DNA of 64,000 bases from positions 21,222,001 through 21,286,000 of the forward strand of contig NC_053415.1 in NCBI RefSeq assembly GCF_016859285.1, written 5' to 3'. Every line of letters begins with the position of its first letter. The stretch's first letter is position 1. The translations under genes and the position numbers were made by a program. Shown one piece after another: positions 46,551 through 58,990 of the stretch. Origin of the DNA: Xiphias gladius. Taxonomy: Eukaryota > Chordata > Actinopteri > Istiophoriformes > Xiphiidae. The notes beneath the pieces were generated by a model. That model was not told the origin of the DNA. It did no database searches and worked only from the letters and a program-made list of their open reading frames with translations.

Positions 46551-48696
46551 ATTGCAAATGATGATAAAATTGAAGGGGCACCTCTCTAAAACAGTTTAAA
46601 CAAAGGCAGGACTCATTGCAGGGCTGTTGTATTAGACTGCATTAGTTTAATCTGTGCCTGATAAACTGGCAACTGAGCTTATATTTTTAGTTTCAGACCT
46701 AAACCAGAGCTGGTTTTAAGTTTAAGTCAAGACTTGACCCTTCATAAACAAATCACGTGTCATGATGCAGATTTTCCAGGTTTCTGACCTTAACAATGAC
46801 ATGACTTTCAAAACAGAGTGACAAGAAAAACAGAAACCCCCGTACAATGTCATGTGATGCAATGTAATAGCCAGGTAATGAATGAATACTTTATTGTATC
46901 CGAGGAGAGCTGTTTACAAAATGTGCTTGTAGTATTATGGTATCGGCTTACATGAGGTTGTAAGCTCTTCATAATATTTTTGCTCCCTCATACATGTAAA
47001 TTAAAATATCTGACATAACTTTCAATATATAATATAACACCGCCACAAATTGCATTACATTGTTCAGGTGTTTCTGTTTTTTCTGGTCACTCGATGTACC
47101 GTCTTCATGAGGAAACTTTTCTTAGGACGGCATAATCAGTATTCAAAAGATTTCTTATTATAAAAAAAAAAAAAAAATGCAAATGTTACTCAAACAGAAG
47201 GATAAGGTGCAGTTGTTGGGGACTATTTTCAGCAGCGGATTAATCCACATTTGGTGCTCTAGTGAGTATTTTCTTGCAGCAGGACGGTGTATGTGGGACT
47301 GAGTCATAATAAACTAGTGTGTTTTCATGGTAATGAAGGAACAAGTCGCCCAGTGCTACCGTGTGGCTCACTGATGTCTTCTTTAAATATTTTTGTAGAC
47401 AAGGATGGAGCTTTGTGGCACAGAGCAATAAGACAGACTATACCAGACAATACTTGCTAGTAGGATCAGTTTGTTGTTGCTTTGTCTGGTATTCGGTGAT
47501 GATAAGACGTGGCGATGAGCATATAGAATATCCCCCAGTCTTGTTTTTTTTCTTTCATTAAAACTAAGAATGAAACAGTGGAAACATTTCTTTACTCCAT
47601 TCTTCTACTTCAAAGCGTGTTCCACTCAGTACCTTTCTCGTGGGTACCGAATACTCACCTCCTGTGGGCTCGAAAGGTGGTTGGCTCCACCGCGACGGAC
47701 GGCAGCTGTCAGCAGCTTGCATTGTGATTTACATGCGGTAGCGCTGGGGACAACGCTTCAAGGCAGGGAAATAAAAGGATCCAGACATCCACAGAAACTT
47801 CCGACCCCCCCACTTTCTCTTGACCAACCAGTCTCGGTGCCGAGTTGTCGTGTTCCGAGTCAGACGGACCGTGAATTGTGATTTTTTTTTTGTCAGCTGC
47901 TGTTTCCAAGGTCAGTTCTGTAACTGAAACTCACCGTGATTTTTTAGAAAAGTTCTGTTAGCAGGACTCCGGTCCATCTCGAATAAACGGTTGCTATTTT
48001 GTTTTTATGCCACTAGAATGCGCCATTGAAAAGTGCAACATGTAGGGCCATAAAATGAGTCGCTGTGTGTTGCACAGAATAGGAAAGGCTTCTCCTGAAC
48101 AATATTCATTGATAAGTATTGAATTTTGCGTGTTGCACTGGAAGTTAGCAGTATTCAGTGTCATGTTTACATGTGTTTGTGTATATTTGTGTTTGCATTT
48201 GTGCTTGTGGTGTTTTGTTTGTGACTGTATTTCTATTTGCTTGATTACTTTAAATATCTCTGTTTGCTTTTTTTTTTTTTTTTAACTTTATTATGCTTCA
48301 TTTGTGTTTTCTTGTTGTTGCATCTGTGCTTGGTTGTACATTATATGTTATTATTTATATTTGCTTGTATCTTTTTGTTGACTCTTGCATGTGTTTGTGA
48401 GTTGTATTTGTTTGCATTTGTGCTTGACATGTGTTTATATTTGTGTTTCTCTTTGTACTCGTATCTCTCTGTGTGTGTACAGGTGTACTTTGAAGCCCTT
48501 GTGGACCCTCGACATGATTAGGGGTCCAGCAGGAGTCTCGGAGCAGGGAGCAGGAGCACAGAGGAGCTGATGCAGTCCTGAGCCTGGAGTTGGTTTCTAT
48601 TGTCCCCAGTAATTGGATTTGGTCTGGGAGGAGATATGACTGCCAGTGAGAGGCTGCGATCATTAGGTGTGAATGAGACGTGTGGTGCCAGGGCTG

Positions 48697-48701
<5 letters not shown>

Positions 48702-48735
<34 letters not shown>
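48702..48735. repeat. (CA)n microsatellite
   Basis: About 16 CA units between ACACG and GTGTCC in intergenic DNA. Confidence 0.95.
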
Positions 48736-48738
<3 letters not shown>

Positions 48739-50059
48739 TCCGCACTGATCCAGATAAATCTGAAATTGCTGTATTTGTATAACAGCATTCTGCCCACAGG
48801 TGTGTTTTCAGAACACCTTTTGAAAGCTCACCTCCTCACTGAGACATTAAAACAAACAGGACAACAGCTAAATATCTTCTTCATCATCCTCTCACTGTAT
48901 AGAGGTGTGCTTCATGAAGCAAGAATAGCAATTAAGACAGTCTTACTAAAGTACTAAAGTGAATCAGGCTTTTTAGCACAACACTCAGTTTCTTAAAGCG
49001 GGTTTAGATAACTCCGACCTGAGTAACCATTAAGTTATTCCTCTGAAGTAGCCTGGTCCTAGCCAGGTTAGTTTTCAGTCTTGACTTTGCCCCAGACATA
49101 ACAATCTATCAATCTGAAAGTTGTCTTTGTGTCATGGCAGTGATTTGTCCATTTTTTGTCCACTCTCAGGTTTATAGCATGGGCCTACTGTAAATACACT
49201 TGTACTTGGTCCTGTGCCCCTGTATTTACCCGTTGTGTCCATTTGGGACTTTACTGCTTACTTTACTGTTTGGATGTGTCTTTCATACAACTGTGTGAAA
49301 GTACCAGTAGGTTATCGATTGATTAATAGCTGATTTACTCAACCAGCAGTTATGGAGCAACATTGTCTCTCATTTGGAGTCCTGTTTCTGGCCACCTGAT
49401 GAAGCTAAGTCCAATATTCATTCTCTTGTTGCTCTTTTTTTGTGCTCTACCCACCTCCTGAGGGACATATCTGACTCTTTAGCTGTCGAATGCTCAACTG
49501 TGTCCACCAGCTAGTGCCGTTTGGTGCTGAGCAGGTGAAAACACCAGCCTTTGGCGCCAAAAACAATGACGTGAGAGTGAACCAAAACAATAAATTTGAA
49601 GGCCAGAAAACAACAATGAGCTGAAACTCACTATGTAGCTCCGTTAAGCAGATAGGAGCTGCAGATTTGGGTGATATTTCTCTGTAGGCTCATCACTACG
49701 ACGGACTCCTTTCATATTGTTTTTTCATACGTTGTTATTATAAAAAATATCGCTTACAGCTGTTTTAGGAAAACAAATAGAGAAAACGCAAGTAAATGGA
49801 AAAAATATCTTCACCTCTTTGATAATATACACTGCATTTAGAAAAAGTGCAAATAAAAATGCAGATCAAGAAAAGGATTAGACAATATGACAACAAACGT
49901 GGCAAAGAGACATGTTGCAAATACAGAAAAAATCTAATACAGAAAGGCTGTAATTTCAGCACAAGAAGACAGAAATATATCTGAGCGACACTAAAACTAA
50001 TGTTTTACCATGAGTTTACCACTCATCAGTCTTGTTTGGAAATAAGTTCCTGATATGTA

Positions 50060-50205
50060 TAATATCTTTACATTTCGATGGTGTGATTCCAATGATCCGG
50101 ATCATTTGCTATGAATTTGAATTTTTCTCTCTTAAATCTGGTGTATGTTGTTTGACATTGGCCTTTGCGGACGTCTACGCTCTACTGATTGTCATTCTAG
50201 CTGGA
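50060..50205. repeat. Dispersed repeat, copy 2 (GGCGGAGGTCTGCGCTCTACT type)
   Basis: Ends TTTGCGGACGTCTACGCTCT followed by ACTGATTGTCATTCTAGCT, and includes TGCTATGAATTTGAA. Matches the 3' end of 22810-23165. Confidence 0.65.
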
Positions 50206-53200
50206 GATGTTGTCTTGAAGATTTTCTGTATGCATTTGCGGTGCTATTCCTTGCGACACCTTTTCTCAATGTGATATTTTTGTTGTCCAAGAGATGAAGT
50301 TTGTGTCTGTGAAATTGGGTCTTCAGGTGGCAAGGGAGCCTCAAAACTTGCTTCCACTAACAGACATTTGAGAGAAAAGTGGAGAGAAAGTGGAAACCGA
50401 TTATACAGCTGATGAGTGGATAAGCAGTGATATTTTAATAAACCCTGAAACTGCACAGGCTTGTGGGGACTTGTGTCCCTTATTCCCCCTATCGAACTTC
50501 TCAGGTCATATAAAGATTTATAATTCAGCAGTGCACAGGTTGCATTGGAGGAGAGCGGAACATTTGCATATTAAAAAATTAGCCTGTGTTTATGTGCGTG
50601 TGCATGTCCAAGTTAATCTCAGCGAGAGAGAAACATTTACTGAACACACACACACACGTGCGGTGTTTCCATGGGGACCAAGCAGCCACTCTGTTCTTCA
50701 ATAGCGGGTGAGTGAGTCGAGCTAGATGGCTATTGTGTTGTGTGTGTTCGTGGGGTCGGGGTGGCGGTTCGAGAGGGTTTCGGGGGGGGGGGGTTCAGTA
50801 TTAAACAACGCACTAGACAGATGAAAGCACTGCACATCCTTAAATCTAATCATAATTTAGTCATCACTAGAAGATGGTATGATCAAAATAAAGCAGGAAA
50901 TAGGCAAGACCAACAGGACAGAGAGAGACCTGAGTGCATGAGTCAAGGGAAGGTGCCTGCAAGATTGCTATTAGATGGAAAATGATGGAGCCTTATGGAC
51001 AGAGATGGTCTTATTCCTAAAGCTGATGCTTATTTGTTGCATCAGTCCCTATATCCAGACACAGGCACTTAGCCTAAAAGGATTTCTAAAGCTCAGATGC
51101 AGCCACACTGCTGCAAAGATAGTGACTTAGTCATAAAGACCGATATCTGGACTTCCATTCATGCCTTTTTTTTAAATATAAAATTATGACCAATCAAATT
51201 ACAAAAGCTAAATAAAAAATAACAAGTGAAACTGCCAAAATCTAATACAATGAACAAAAATGTTTCTGTACTCGCTAATAACAGAAAATTATTTGTCCAT
51301 GAAGAAATTGTGTTCAATAGAATGCGTTTAAAATACTGGAATAAGATGTTCCTATTGTGGTTATTTGCTTGAAACATGTTCCCAGACTTAAAAAATTCAG
51401 AAAAGAAGAAGAGAAGCATCAGAAGACAACCGGAATCTACCATTATACTGCAACAATGCTACACAGAGAGTAACATAGTAGAGCTCATTAGGGCGACACG
51501 GCCCTCCTTGCCCTCACTGCGGAGAACTTTTTATACAAATTTCAGACAAAGAGCATCCAGAGAAAGGATTGAGGGGGTGTAACTGGGGTTTGGGAGGTAA
51601 CTGGGGTTTCAAATCAAATGAGCTTTTGAAAGCAGATAGAGATATTTCTTAGATTGGTTGGAGCTATTGATAATAAGTAATTTGGACTGATATTTGGTCT
51701 AAGCAAGTTTACTCTCTTCCTGACAAAGCATCCAGAAAATGAGTTTTTATTTTTTCTGTATTTCCCTCAGAATTTTATTGTGAACAATTCGTTATGCCTG
51801 TGACACAGGATTTATCATTTATCATGTATTCGCCATCTGAGGCAAGGCCAGTATTAGTATTGTTTAATAAAAAGTGTGGCGTAGTTAATTCCGTCCTGTA
51901 CATCTCATTGTTTCCTTTCATTTTGTAGGACCAGGGCCCCATGTTGGCCTGGATTACTTAAAGAATGTTTGAAGAACTGGTCCCTGGGCTGGATTAAACC
52001 ACCAGGTATTTTTTTTTACTGTGTTTGCATTTAACCAAACAAATTTGCATTTAAACAAATTACCACAATGTAATTTTCGCCTGTATACCCTGGGCCTGTG
52101 GATTCCCTGAAGGTCTCTAGGCACTTTTCCTCTTTGCACAATGAGCAATCCTGCCTTGTCCAAGCCTTCATACAAGCCCTCATGCTGTAATTCACACAGA
52201 GTCTGTGGATAACTACTATCCCTTTCACGCTATTCAACAACTACATAGAAACTGGGTTCAGACAGCATCGCAAAAATAACCATGCCGATATCCAGTACAA
52301 CCTTCATATATACATACTCCTATTTAGTTTTTCTCAAAGCTCTCAAAGCCAGAGTTGTTGCAAACCTGCAAAAACGTCTAATACACATCTAATCATTGTC
52401 TGTGATAACGGAGATGGACAATATTGATTTATAGATATATGTTTTTAATAAAAAGTCCTTTATTGGCCCCATACATCGATTCAGCTGTTGTTGGAACACA
52501 GGTCAAAGGAGAATTACTGTGACCCTCTTGAATAATGTTTCTCTCTGTTGGACTGACACTATGGGTCCCGGGGCAGCTTCAAGCAGCCCATTAGGGAGAA
52601 ACTATTCTCCACCTCTGCTTTGTCTTCCACTCTCCAGTCCTCTTCCCATCTTGGTCAGATTTGTCTGTGCAGACCTAAGTCACGACCTTTTCTTTGTGAG
52701 ACTAAATAAAGGCACCACCTCCTGCTATCAACCATATTACTGATCATGTTCTTTAGGGATTTATTTCCCATTAGATGATAATGAAATGGGATAAAAATTA
52801 ATGACATCGGTTTAATGCACAACACGTTAGTGAGAGACAGAGAACGGGTGTTGGGGAAATGTAAAAAGCTCATAGGAGTTGGTAAAACTTTTTTTTTTAA
52901 ATCCCTGTGCAGCCTTTGCATCATTACAACTACAGATAGCAATGACACAAATAATAGAAATTAAAAACAAAACAACTCAGGAATGGTATTTTGTACTTCC
53001 AACAAGTCATGAAAAATTTACCTTTTAAAGTAAACATTTCTGTAAAGTAATGAAGCAAAACTATGATAACAAGAATGATGAAAATTCCATTTAATAGTCA
53101 TGACTTGAATGTTTTCATTATATCTTAGAAATGTATTTACTCATTCATTTATTTGTCTCTCTTTCCATATTTTGGGGAAGGTATTTTTAGGGGAGAGTAT

Positions 53201-53334
53201 TTATAAAGGTGTGAAGGAACAATACTTTTCTGTATTTAATCATATGCATAATATTTTTTTATAGACTATTCTTTATTTCTGTAGCTTTGGCTCAGAAGGG
53301 CTTCTATAAAGACCTGATTCATAATTGGTGTATG

Positions 53335-53620
53335 TCAATGTTGGAAAGTAACTAAGTACTGTACTTAAGTATAATTTTGAAGTACTTGTACTTCAATTGA
53401 GTTTTTCTAATTCATTATACTTGCACTCCACTAAAATTAAGACACATATACTATACTTTTTACTCCAAAACAATTACTTGATAACTTTAGTTGTTTGCAG
53501 ATTCAAATTATTAATACAAAATATAATAAATCAATATGATATATTTTGATACAGATACTTTTGTACTTTTACTCAGGTAAAATTTTGATTGCACGGCTTG
53601 TACTCTTAACAGGCTATTTC
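53335..53620. repeat. Dispersed repeat (GTTGGAAAGTAACTAAGTACT type)
   Basis: Starts TGTTGGAAAGTAACTAAGTA, continues with GTACTTGTACTTCAATTGAG and TTTTGTACTTTTACTCAGGT, and is followed by poly-T (53637-53662). A common teleost family; an inverted relative lies at 4905-5085. Confidence 0.7.
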
Positions 53621-53632
53621 TACACTGTGGTA

Positions 53633-53663
<31 letters not shown>

Positions 53664-53740
53664 CTAAAGCAGAAGATTTAAGCCTTTCCACCGCTGGCGT
53701 ATGTTATAGATAAGCTGCATTGCATATAATGTACAAACGC

Positions 53741-53831
53741 TTTCCGGAACCTTTATCACGAAGCCTCAGTTTCATTCGGAGGATTCTATCGCTGACGGAC
53801 TGTCAAATGACATAGTGGTAAACACAGTAAG
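53741..53831 (+). promoter_or_regulatory. Probable 5' untranslated exon and promoter of the next gene
   Basis: CTTTCCGGAACC (ETS-type core) at about 53740 is followed by CpG-containing sequence and a strong donor, CAGTAAG|GTGAGT, at 53831/53832. The next convincing coding exon on this strand is 58174-58696, so the two are taken as parts of one gene with an intron of about 4.3 kb. The link is inferred. Confidence 0.45.
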
Positions 53832-56576
53832 GTGAGTCTCGATTTATGTTTTGCAGCTTGTGCATGGCCGCAGTTTCGCCGCAAGACAGAGACAGTTCAG
53901 CTCCACGGATTCGTGGTTTTAATTTGAGTGAGCGAACATTTTTGTCTTGTGTTAAAATGACATTGCTCAAGGATGGAGAGAGGCTAGCGGTAGCTGCTAG
54001 CTGACTAGCCCCCGGCTCACTTTACATTAGCTGGGATAAAAACAGGCCTTGTTCGGCTAGCTGTCGGAACAGTTCAGCGATTTTATAAATATATACACAG
54101 TCTGTGTGTCGTCTTAAACAGGGTGTATCAGCGAGGTAGCATACACAGCCGGTTAATGTGGCTAACCAGCAGGCTGACCGTGGCTTCACCTCTGCCAGTG
54201 TTTGCTGCTGAGATGCTGACTGTGTTTTTATAGATACTGGAACATATACTGTTTTTTTAATTCATAATTGTTGCTAACCTCATTAAACTTAAGTGATATC
54301 ATTGTGTGAGTTTTTTTTTAAGGAATTAAATACAAGATAAGGTAGTCAGCATTGGAGCTCGGGACCAGTGATGCATTCAAACTCTCCACATTTTATTTAA
54401 AAAGTTCTTACTACATTTTGTGTTGCGTTGAAGTTCAAGATTGTCACTCCAGCTGTGAAAACATACAAAACATCTGCACTGTTTCGGTGTTTTAAAACAG
54501 AGTAAAGTAAAAGATCAGTTTAATGTCAGACAACGTGCACACAGCGTAATAAAAAAAACATAAAACAATGTAGCGTTTACATAGAAACCTACATATGTGG
54601 GGTAGCAGTAGAAAGTGTTTAAGGTTCCTATGCAATACTGTGCAAGTTTCAGGCACTAAAACGGGATTTTTTTATCGAAAATCCTAAATCAAATTAAGAT
54701 TTGGTGTTACCACTCTTTGCCTTTTAAGCACCTATTCTTCTCAGTACACTTGCACGCAGTTTTTAAGGTACTCGGCAGGTAGGTTGTTCCAAGCCTCTTG
54801 GAGAACTTGCCACAGGTCCTCTGCGGATATAGGCTGTCTCCGTGTCCTCTGCCTCTTCATATAATCCCAGACTTGACTCCATGATGTTGAGATCGGGCCT
54901 CTGTTGGGGCCAGACCATCTGCTGCAGGACTCCGTGTTCTTCTTGTCGCTGAAGATAGCCCTTTTTGACTCTGGGTTTATGTTTGAGCTTGTTGTCATGA
55001 TGCAGAATTAATTTGGAACTAATCAGACGCCTTCCTGATGGTACTGCATGATGGATAAGAGTCAAAACATATAAAGTGCCATTAACTTTAGTACAGTCTT
55101 CTATATTATGGTATACCTAATTATATAAACAACATTATACATATGTATGAAGTAGTAATAAAAATGATATAATATGGGGGAGTTTATGTGAACTAAAATG
55201 TGTGTGTGTGTGTGTGTGTGAATGTTGGATGGCTACTGTGTGAGATTCAGCAGCCTGAGAGTAAGAATTAATAATACATGAAGTTTAGTTAAGCAATAAA
55301 CTACAGGACATAAGGTGCAGAGTTTAGGAGAAAATACACATAAGAATGTAGTTAATGTTTTTGCTTAAATTGTGTGTGTGCTTTGAGTTAGCCTTTCCAG
55401 AATGGACAGACTTAAGTGAAAGTGCACCCATGTGAATTTATTTTAGATATTTATTGTTCTAGAAAAATGTTTTCATGCCAGCCATACGCGGACCTCACCT
55501 TCCACACTGCACTCGTGTTTTCTGTTTTCAATCTCAGTGATACGAGCGTTTACCAGTTAAAAGTCAGAATTACTACAATTGTAAATGGTGAATAAAATTC
55601 AAAACCCACAGCTTCAACCTGAATATGTACAGCATTAAAAATTAAAAGTTGATCAGATATGTACAGTACATTTTCCACTTTTAAACAGAAAAATCATTAT
55701 TTTAGTGTGATAGAAAGTATCTTATAGCTCTTGCATAAAAAACCAAATGAGGTACAGTAACTTCATAAAAATACAGTTTGTAGAGTAGAGTAAATCGTAG
55801 TAGATGTAGCCTTGTTACAGACTTCTGAATTGTTGCCCACTCTCAGATTTTCTCAGTGATTTATTCAAATTATGAATAAATCACGGAGAAAAAAAGGCAT
55901 AGTTTATTCAAATAATGAAGTGAAATGAAATGGCAATTCAGTCTGATTGTCAGGCAAAATTAAATGTAACCAGTGCAATGTACACATTTGGGCAATAGGG
56001 AGAGTGAAACTTGGGATAAGTATTTATTGGACAAAATCAATTTTGTCCTGTCCAGTTATTTGGCTGTTTTCCTTGAGATGACCACAGACTCCAGGTCATA
56101 TTTTAGTCATGTTTTCAAAAGTCATCATTTCAAAGAGAATGGGTTCATGCCTTGTTCTTGAGTTTACTTCATCACTGATCAAAAGTACTCTAATCTGTGC
56201 TTTCCCGGCTAATGTTGGCAGTATTGGCTTGACAGCTTGTGTGAGTCGACAGGAGTTCACTGGGAATATCGATAAGTAACTAACTTTGATGACCATGCTC
56301 ATTTAGGTCAGAGCTGTATCTGCAGGCAGATGATGTCAGAGTAAATACGTTGGTATGTGATCATACAGGCTGTTAAATAAAAAATGGTCAGTGCTAGTGA
56401 TCAGCGCTATAGTGGATGTCTCAGCAAAGCTCCTACACTTGTATTTTTGTAACTAATGCTTTGTAATTCTGCAAAATGAATGGGAAACAGAATAGAATAG
56501 ATAGGAAAATTTTACAATTTTGTACTCCAGTTTATTGGTGAGTTTTTGGCTCCTATATTGTCCTGACACACACTCT

Positions 56577-56608
<32 letters not shown>

Positions 56609-58154
56609 AATGGTGTTGCTAACAATATTTAATCGAGTGGTGCCGTTTTTATTTTCGCATTTTTTTTGGTTTATCATCTAATAAGATGGCAAGTACATTT
56701 TAGATGAAAGTAAAAAGGGACTTTTAATAGAAATTGATTCTTTGAACATTGTTAAAAAAATCATTTGAGTGGCTCTGCAGCTTCATTGTAATGTTAGTAC
56801 AAACACAAAATGACTTGGTGCTATGCTGTAGATGATTGCATGGTCTTACTTGCGTAAGGTTAATGCATGTAAGTTAATAAATCCTCAAATAAAAACACAT
56901 ACAATGCATTAAAATCACTGTGATATCTGTGATAATAACCCGTTTTGTATCTCCAACAAATTATCATGAATAAATCGTAAATATTCAGTAGGTCAGCCAG
57001 CTGACTAGAAATTGAATTGCAGTGATGTAATGGCCTTTCAATAATTGATAAGTTGAGAAAAGTAAAAGAGGTTGCACTTAAGAAGAGAAGAAAATCAATG
57101 AGAATGAGAGAGCACAAATGAGAAAGAAAGAGGTAGAGACACAGAAGAGTGGACAGAATCAGAAGAGACAGACAGGCAGTCAGGCAGATGGATAGGAACC
57201 ACACCCAGGCCTGTTTCCTCCCTGCCTGCTCACAGCAGTGATAAGCTGCTGACGAGGAAGTCAAGTATTATTTCATCAGGACATGTGAGGGAGGATGATC
57301 ATTTCTATTCGCTGAGGAAGAATCTGTGAAGCTCCAGTGTTAATGTGGTGAAGATGCTGTAGGTGGGTAGGTAGTTTGATGCTTAAACTTGTTAAGCTTG
57401 AGGTTTCACAATCTTATTATCTGACGCTTCTCTCAGCAAAGGCTCTGTTTCAGATTTAAGCAAGCGCCTGGAACACGAGTCGTTTTTTATGTATAAATTA
57501 ATCACGGTATTTTTTCTGTCAGCTGTGTTTCCATGCTTTGTGTTTGTTCGGCATGCTTCCTCTTTACTATTTCCTCATTTTCTCCACCCTCTGTTACAGT
57601 CAAGCCACAAAAAGTCTCCCTCCAATGACCTCACAGGCACCTGAGAGGCCAGAAGAGCACCAAAAATAGAGCTGCTAGTCGATTTTGACTTCACATCCTC
57701 TAGAATTTTGTCTCTCACACCTGAACATCTCAGACAGAGCAGAGGGGTTTTACTGTTTTTGTAGCCCAAAGTGTGTATATCTGGCTAAGTATCTTAGTTT
57801 GCCGTCCAAATTGGCTCAATTTGGAGAGTCCAAAGCTGCTGGCAGTCTTGTTTATCTCTGGCATGAAGACACAGTAGCTTTCCCCCAAGAGGTAGAGGCA
57901 CGCCATTGAAAAGGAAGACTGTAACCCTGGACGAAGGCCCTATCTTGAGGCGGGGAGCAGCACTTGGCTTCCGACAGCAGTTTGTGAAGCCTGCAGGCTG
58001 CTTGGCTCTTCTTCACCCCTTCTGAGCTTGTCAACATACCTAAAAGACTTGTATTTGTCCAGCTGACAGCTAGTTTGCTTTGTTGGACATGTCGATGCTG
58101 CTAACAGGGTTTTTGTGGCCATTTAGGGAAACTATCTAATTGTGAGATTTACAG
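53832..58154 (+). other. Presumed first intron of the unrecognised 58-kb gene
   Basis: Contains a Tc1-like remnant (54690-55080), (TG)n (55200-55220) and (CA)n (56574-56604). An acceptor ATTTACAG at 58147-58154 leads into the coding exon; an alternative acceptor CATTTAG ends at about 58126. Confidence 0.5.
54690..55080 (-). pseudogene. Tc1/mariner-like transposase remnant
   Basis: Minus-strand frames read HHDNKLKHKPRVKKGYLQRQ, then GVLQQMVWPQQRPDLNIMES, and in a shifted frame LWQVLQEAWNNLPAEYLKN. These correspond to the C-terminal part of a Tc1-like transposase (HDN.PKHTS..., WP.QSPDLNPIE..., LW..LQ..W..IP..YL). Overlapping frames show at least one frameshift and internal stops. The catalytic third acidic residue region is altered, so it is inactive. 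Confidence 0.75.
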
Positions 58155-58173
58155 CTCAGGGGAAGACCCAGCC

Positions 58174-58696
58174 ATGGAGGGTCTTGAGCAGCTTGACATG
58201 GTGGGCGATATCAGCCCGGCTTTGGAGGCCACAGAGGACTTTATCCACTGCATGGATGGGATTCAAGGCCAAGGTCCTAGCCAGGCTCAAACAGGGAACA
58301 TCCAGCCTCCCAGGCAGCCTAAGCAGCTGCAGGAGGTGTCCAGTGCTGCGCTGGGGAAGCTGAGCTCCAGCGGCGTATGGAGCCTACTGGCTGGAGAGCA
58401 GCCGGAGGTGGGGCCCTTAGGCCTGGCGTGGGCCGACAACTTCAGCGTGTTGGGGCTGGGGATGGGCTTGCGGCACGGGAAGAGAAGCCGGGCGCGCTCC
58501 ACCAACGACCTGGCAGCCCATACCAAGGAGTGCACCAACAACACTGCCAACTCCTCGTCCAACTCAGCCTTCAAGAAGGGACACAACCGTTCCAGATCTG
58601 ACGTCAACTACCGGCCGTCTGCCTACACTGACAACGGCCTGCCTACAGTGGACTGCAACACCCTAAAGAACATGATCCTCAACCACCAGCAAGAGG
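58174..58696 (+). CDS. N-terminal coding exon of an unrecognised protein (partial gene)
   Basis: ATG at 58174 in a perfect Kozak context (GCCATGG), 174 codons plus one base, then a donor AGAGG|GTGAGT at 58696/58697. The exon is GC-richer than its surroundings and reads like a real soluble protein. An acidic start (MEGLEQLDMVGDISPALEAT) is followed by a Gln/Pro-rich stretch, GVWSLLAGEQPEVG, and LGLAWADNFSVLGLGMGLRH. Then comes a basic Ser/Asn-rich segment, GKRSRARSTNDLAAH and KKGHNRSRSDVNYRPSA, and finally TVDCNTLKNMILNHQQE. There is no signal peptide or membrane helix. HNRSRSDV resembles an Arg-x-x-Ser kinase or 14-3-3 site. I do not recognise the family. Further exons must lie beyond this one, probably outside the window. 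Next to dnajc15, enox1 would be a positional guess only; no ENOX motif is visible. Confidence 0.8.
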
Positions 58697-58784
58697 GTGA
58701 GTTCACATACACAGTGTGAGTCTCTGTGTGATCCGATGTTGAAAGTGGTTGTTATCAATTTGTGAGTCCAAATCTTTCAGGTCT

Positions 58785-58990
58785 ATTATAGAACTGAAAA
58801 AGTGAGCCGATTAATCAATTAAATGAAAAACAGTTGAAAACAATTGTGATAATCTTTGGGTTTTGAACAGTTGATGAGACAAAATAGGCAATTTGAAAAC
58901 ATCCACTGGGCTCTGAGAAATTTTGATGGTCATTTTTTATTTTGTTCTTAAAATTTAAAGATTAAAAGATAAATTGAAAAAAAAAAAAAA
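58785..58990. repeat. GGGCTGCAAC-family fragment
   Basis: GCCGATTAATCAATTAAATG, AATCTTTGGGTTTTGAACAG and ACATCCACTGGGCTCTGAGA follow the internal order of the family. Confidence 0.55.

Larger units (their letters stand above)
45261..53740. other. Repeat-rich intergenic DNA between dnajc15 and the next gene
   Basis: No supported gene in 8.5 kb. Contents: a paired dispersed repeat (45545-45775), two tandem GGGCTGCAAC-type copies (46133-46550), a GT/TTTGTG-rich stretch (48160-48480) followed by an exon-like segment (48483-48521), (CA)n (48702-48735), a second GGCGGAGGTCTGCG-type repeat (50060-50205) and an AAGTAACTAAGTAC-type repeat (53335-53620). Remaining sequence is AT-rich with only short chance frames. 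Confidence 0.65.

Noticed and set aside
50740-50985. Frame with ALHILKSNHNLVIT, considered as a second Penelope-like or other retroelement fragment
   Set aside because: The few matching residues stop abruptly and the expected following motif is absent. Too weak to call.
56860-57264. 134-codon minus-strand frame with hydrophobic stretches (possible small membrane protein)
   Set aside because: The hydrophobicity comes from T-rich antisense of GA-rich intron sequence. No splice or promoter support and no recognised family.
58287-58607. 106-codon minus-strand frame inside the 58-kb coding exon
   Set aside because: Antisense shadow of a GC-rich coding exon. The sense frame has the start, donor and composition of a gene.
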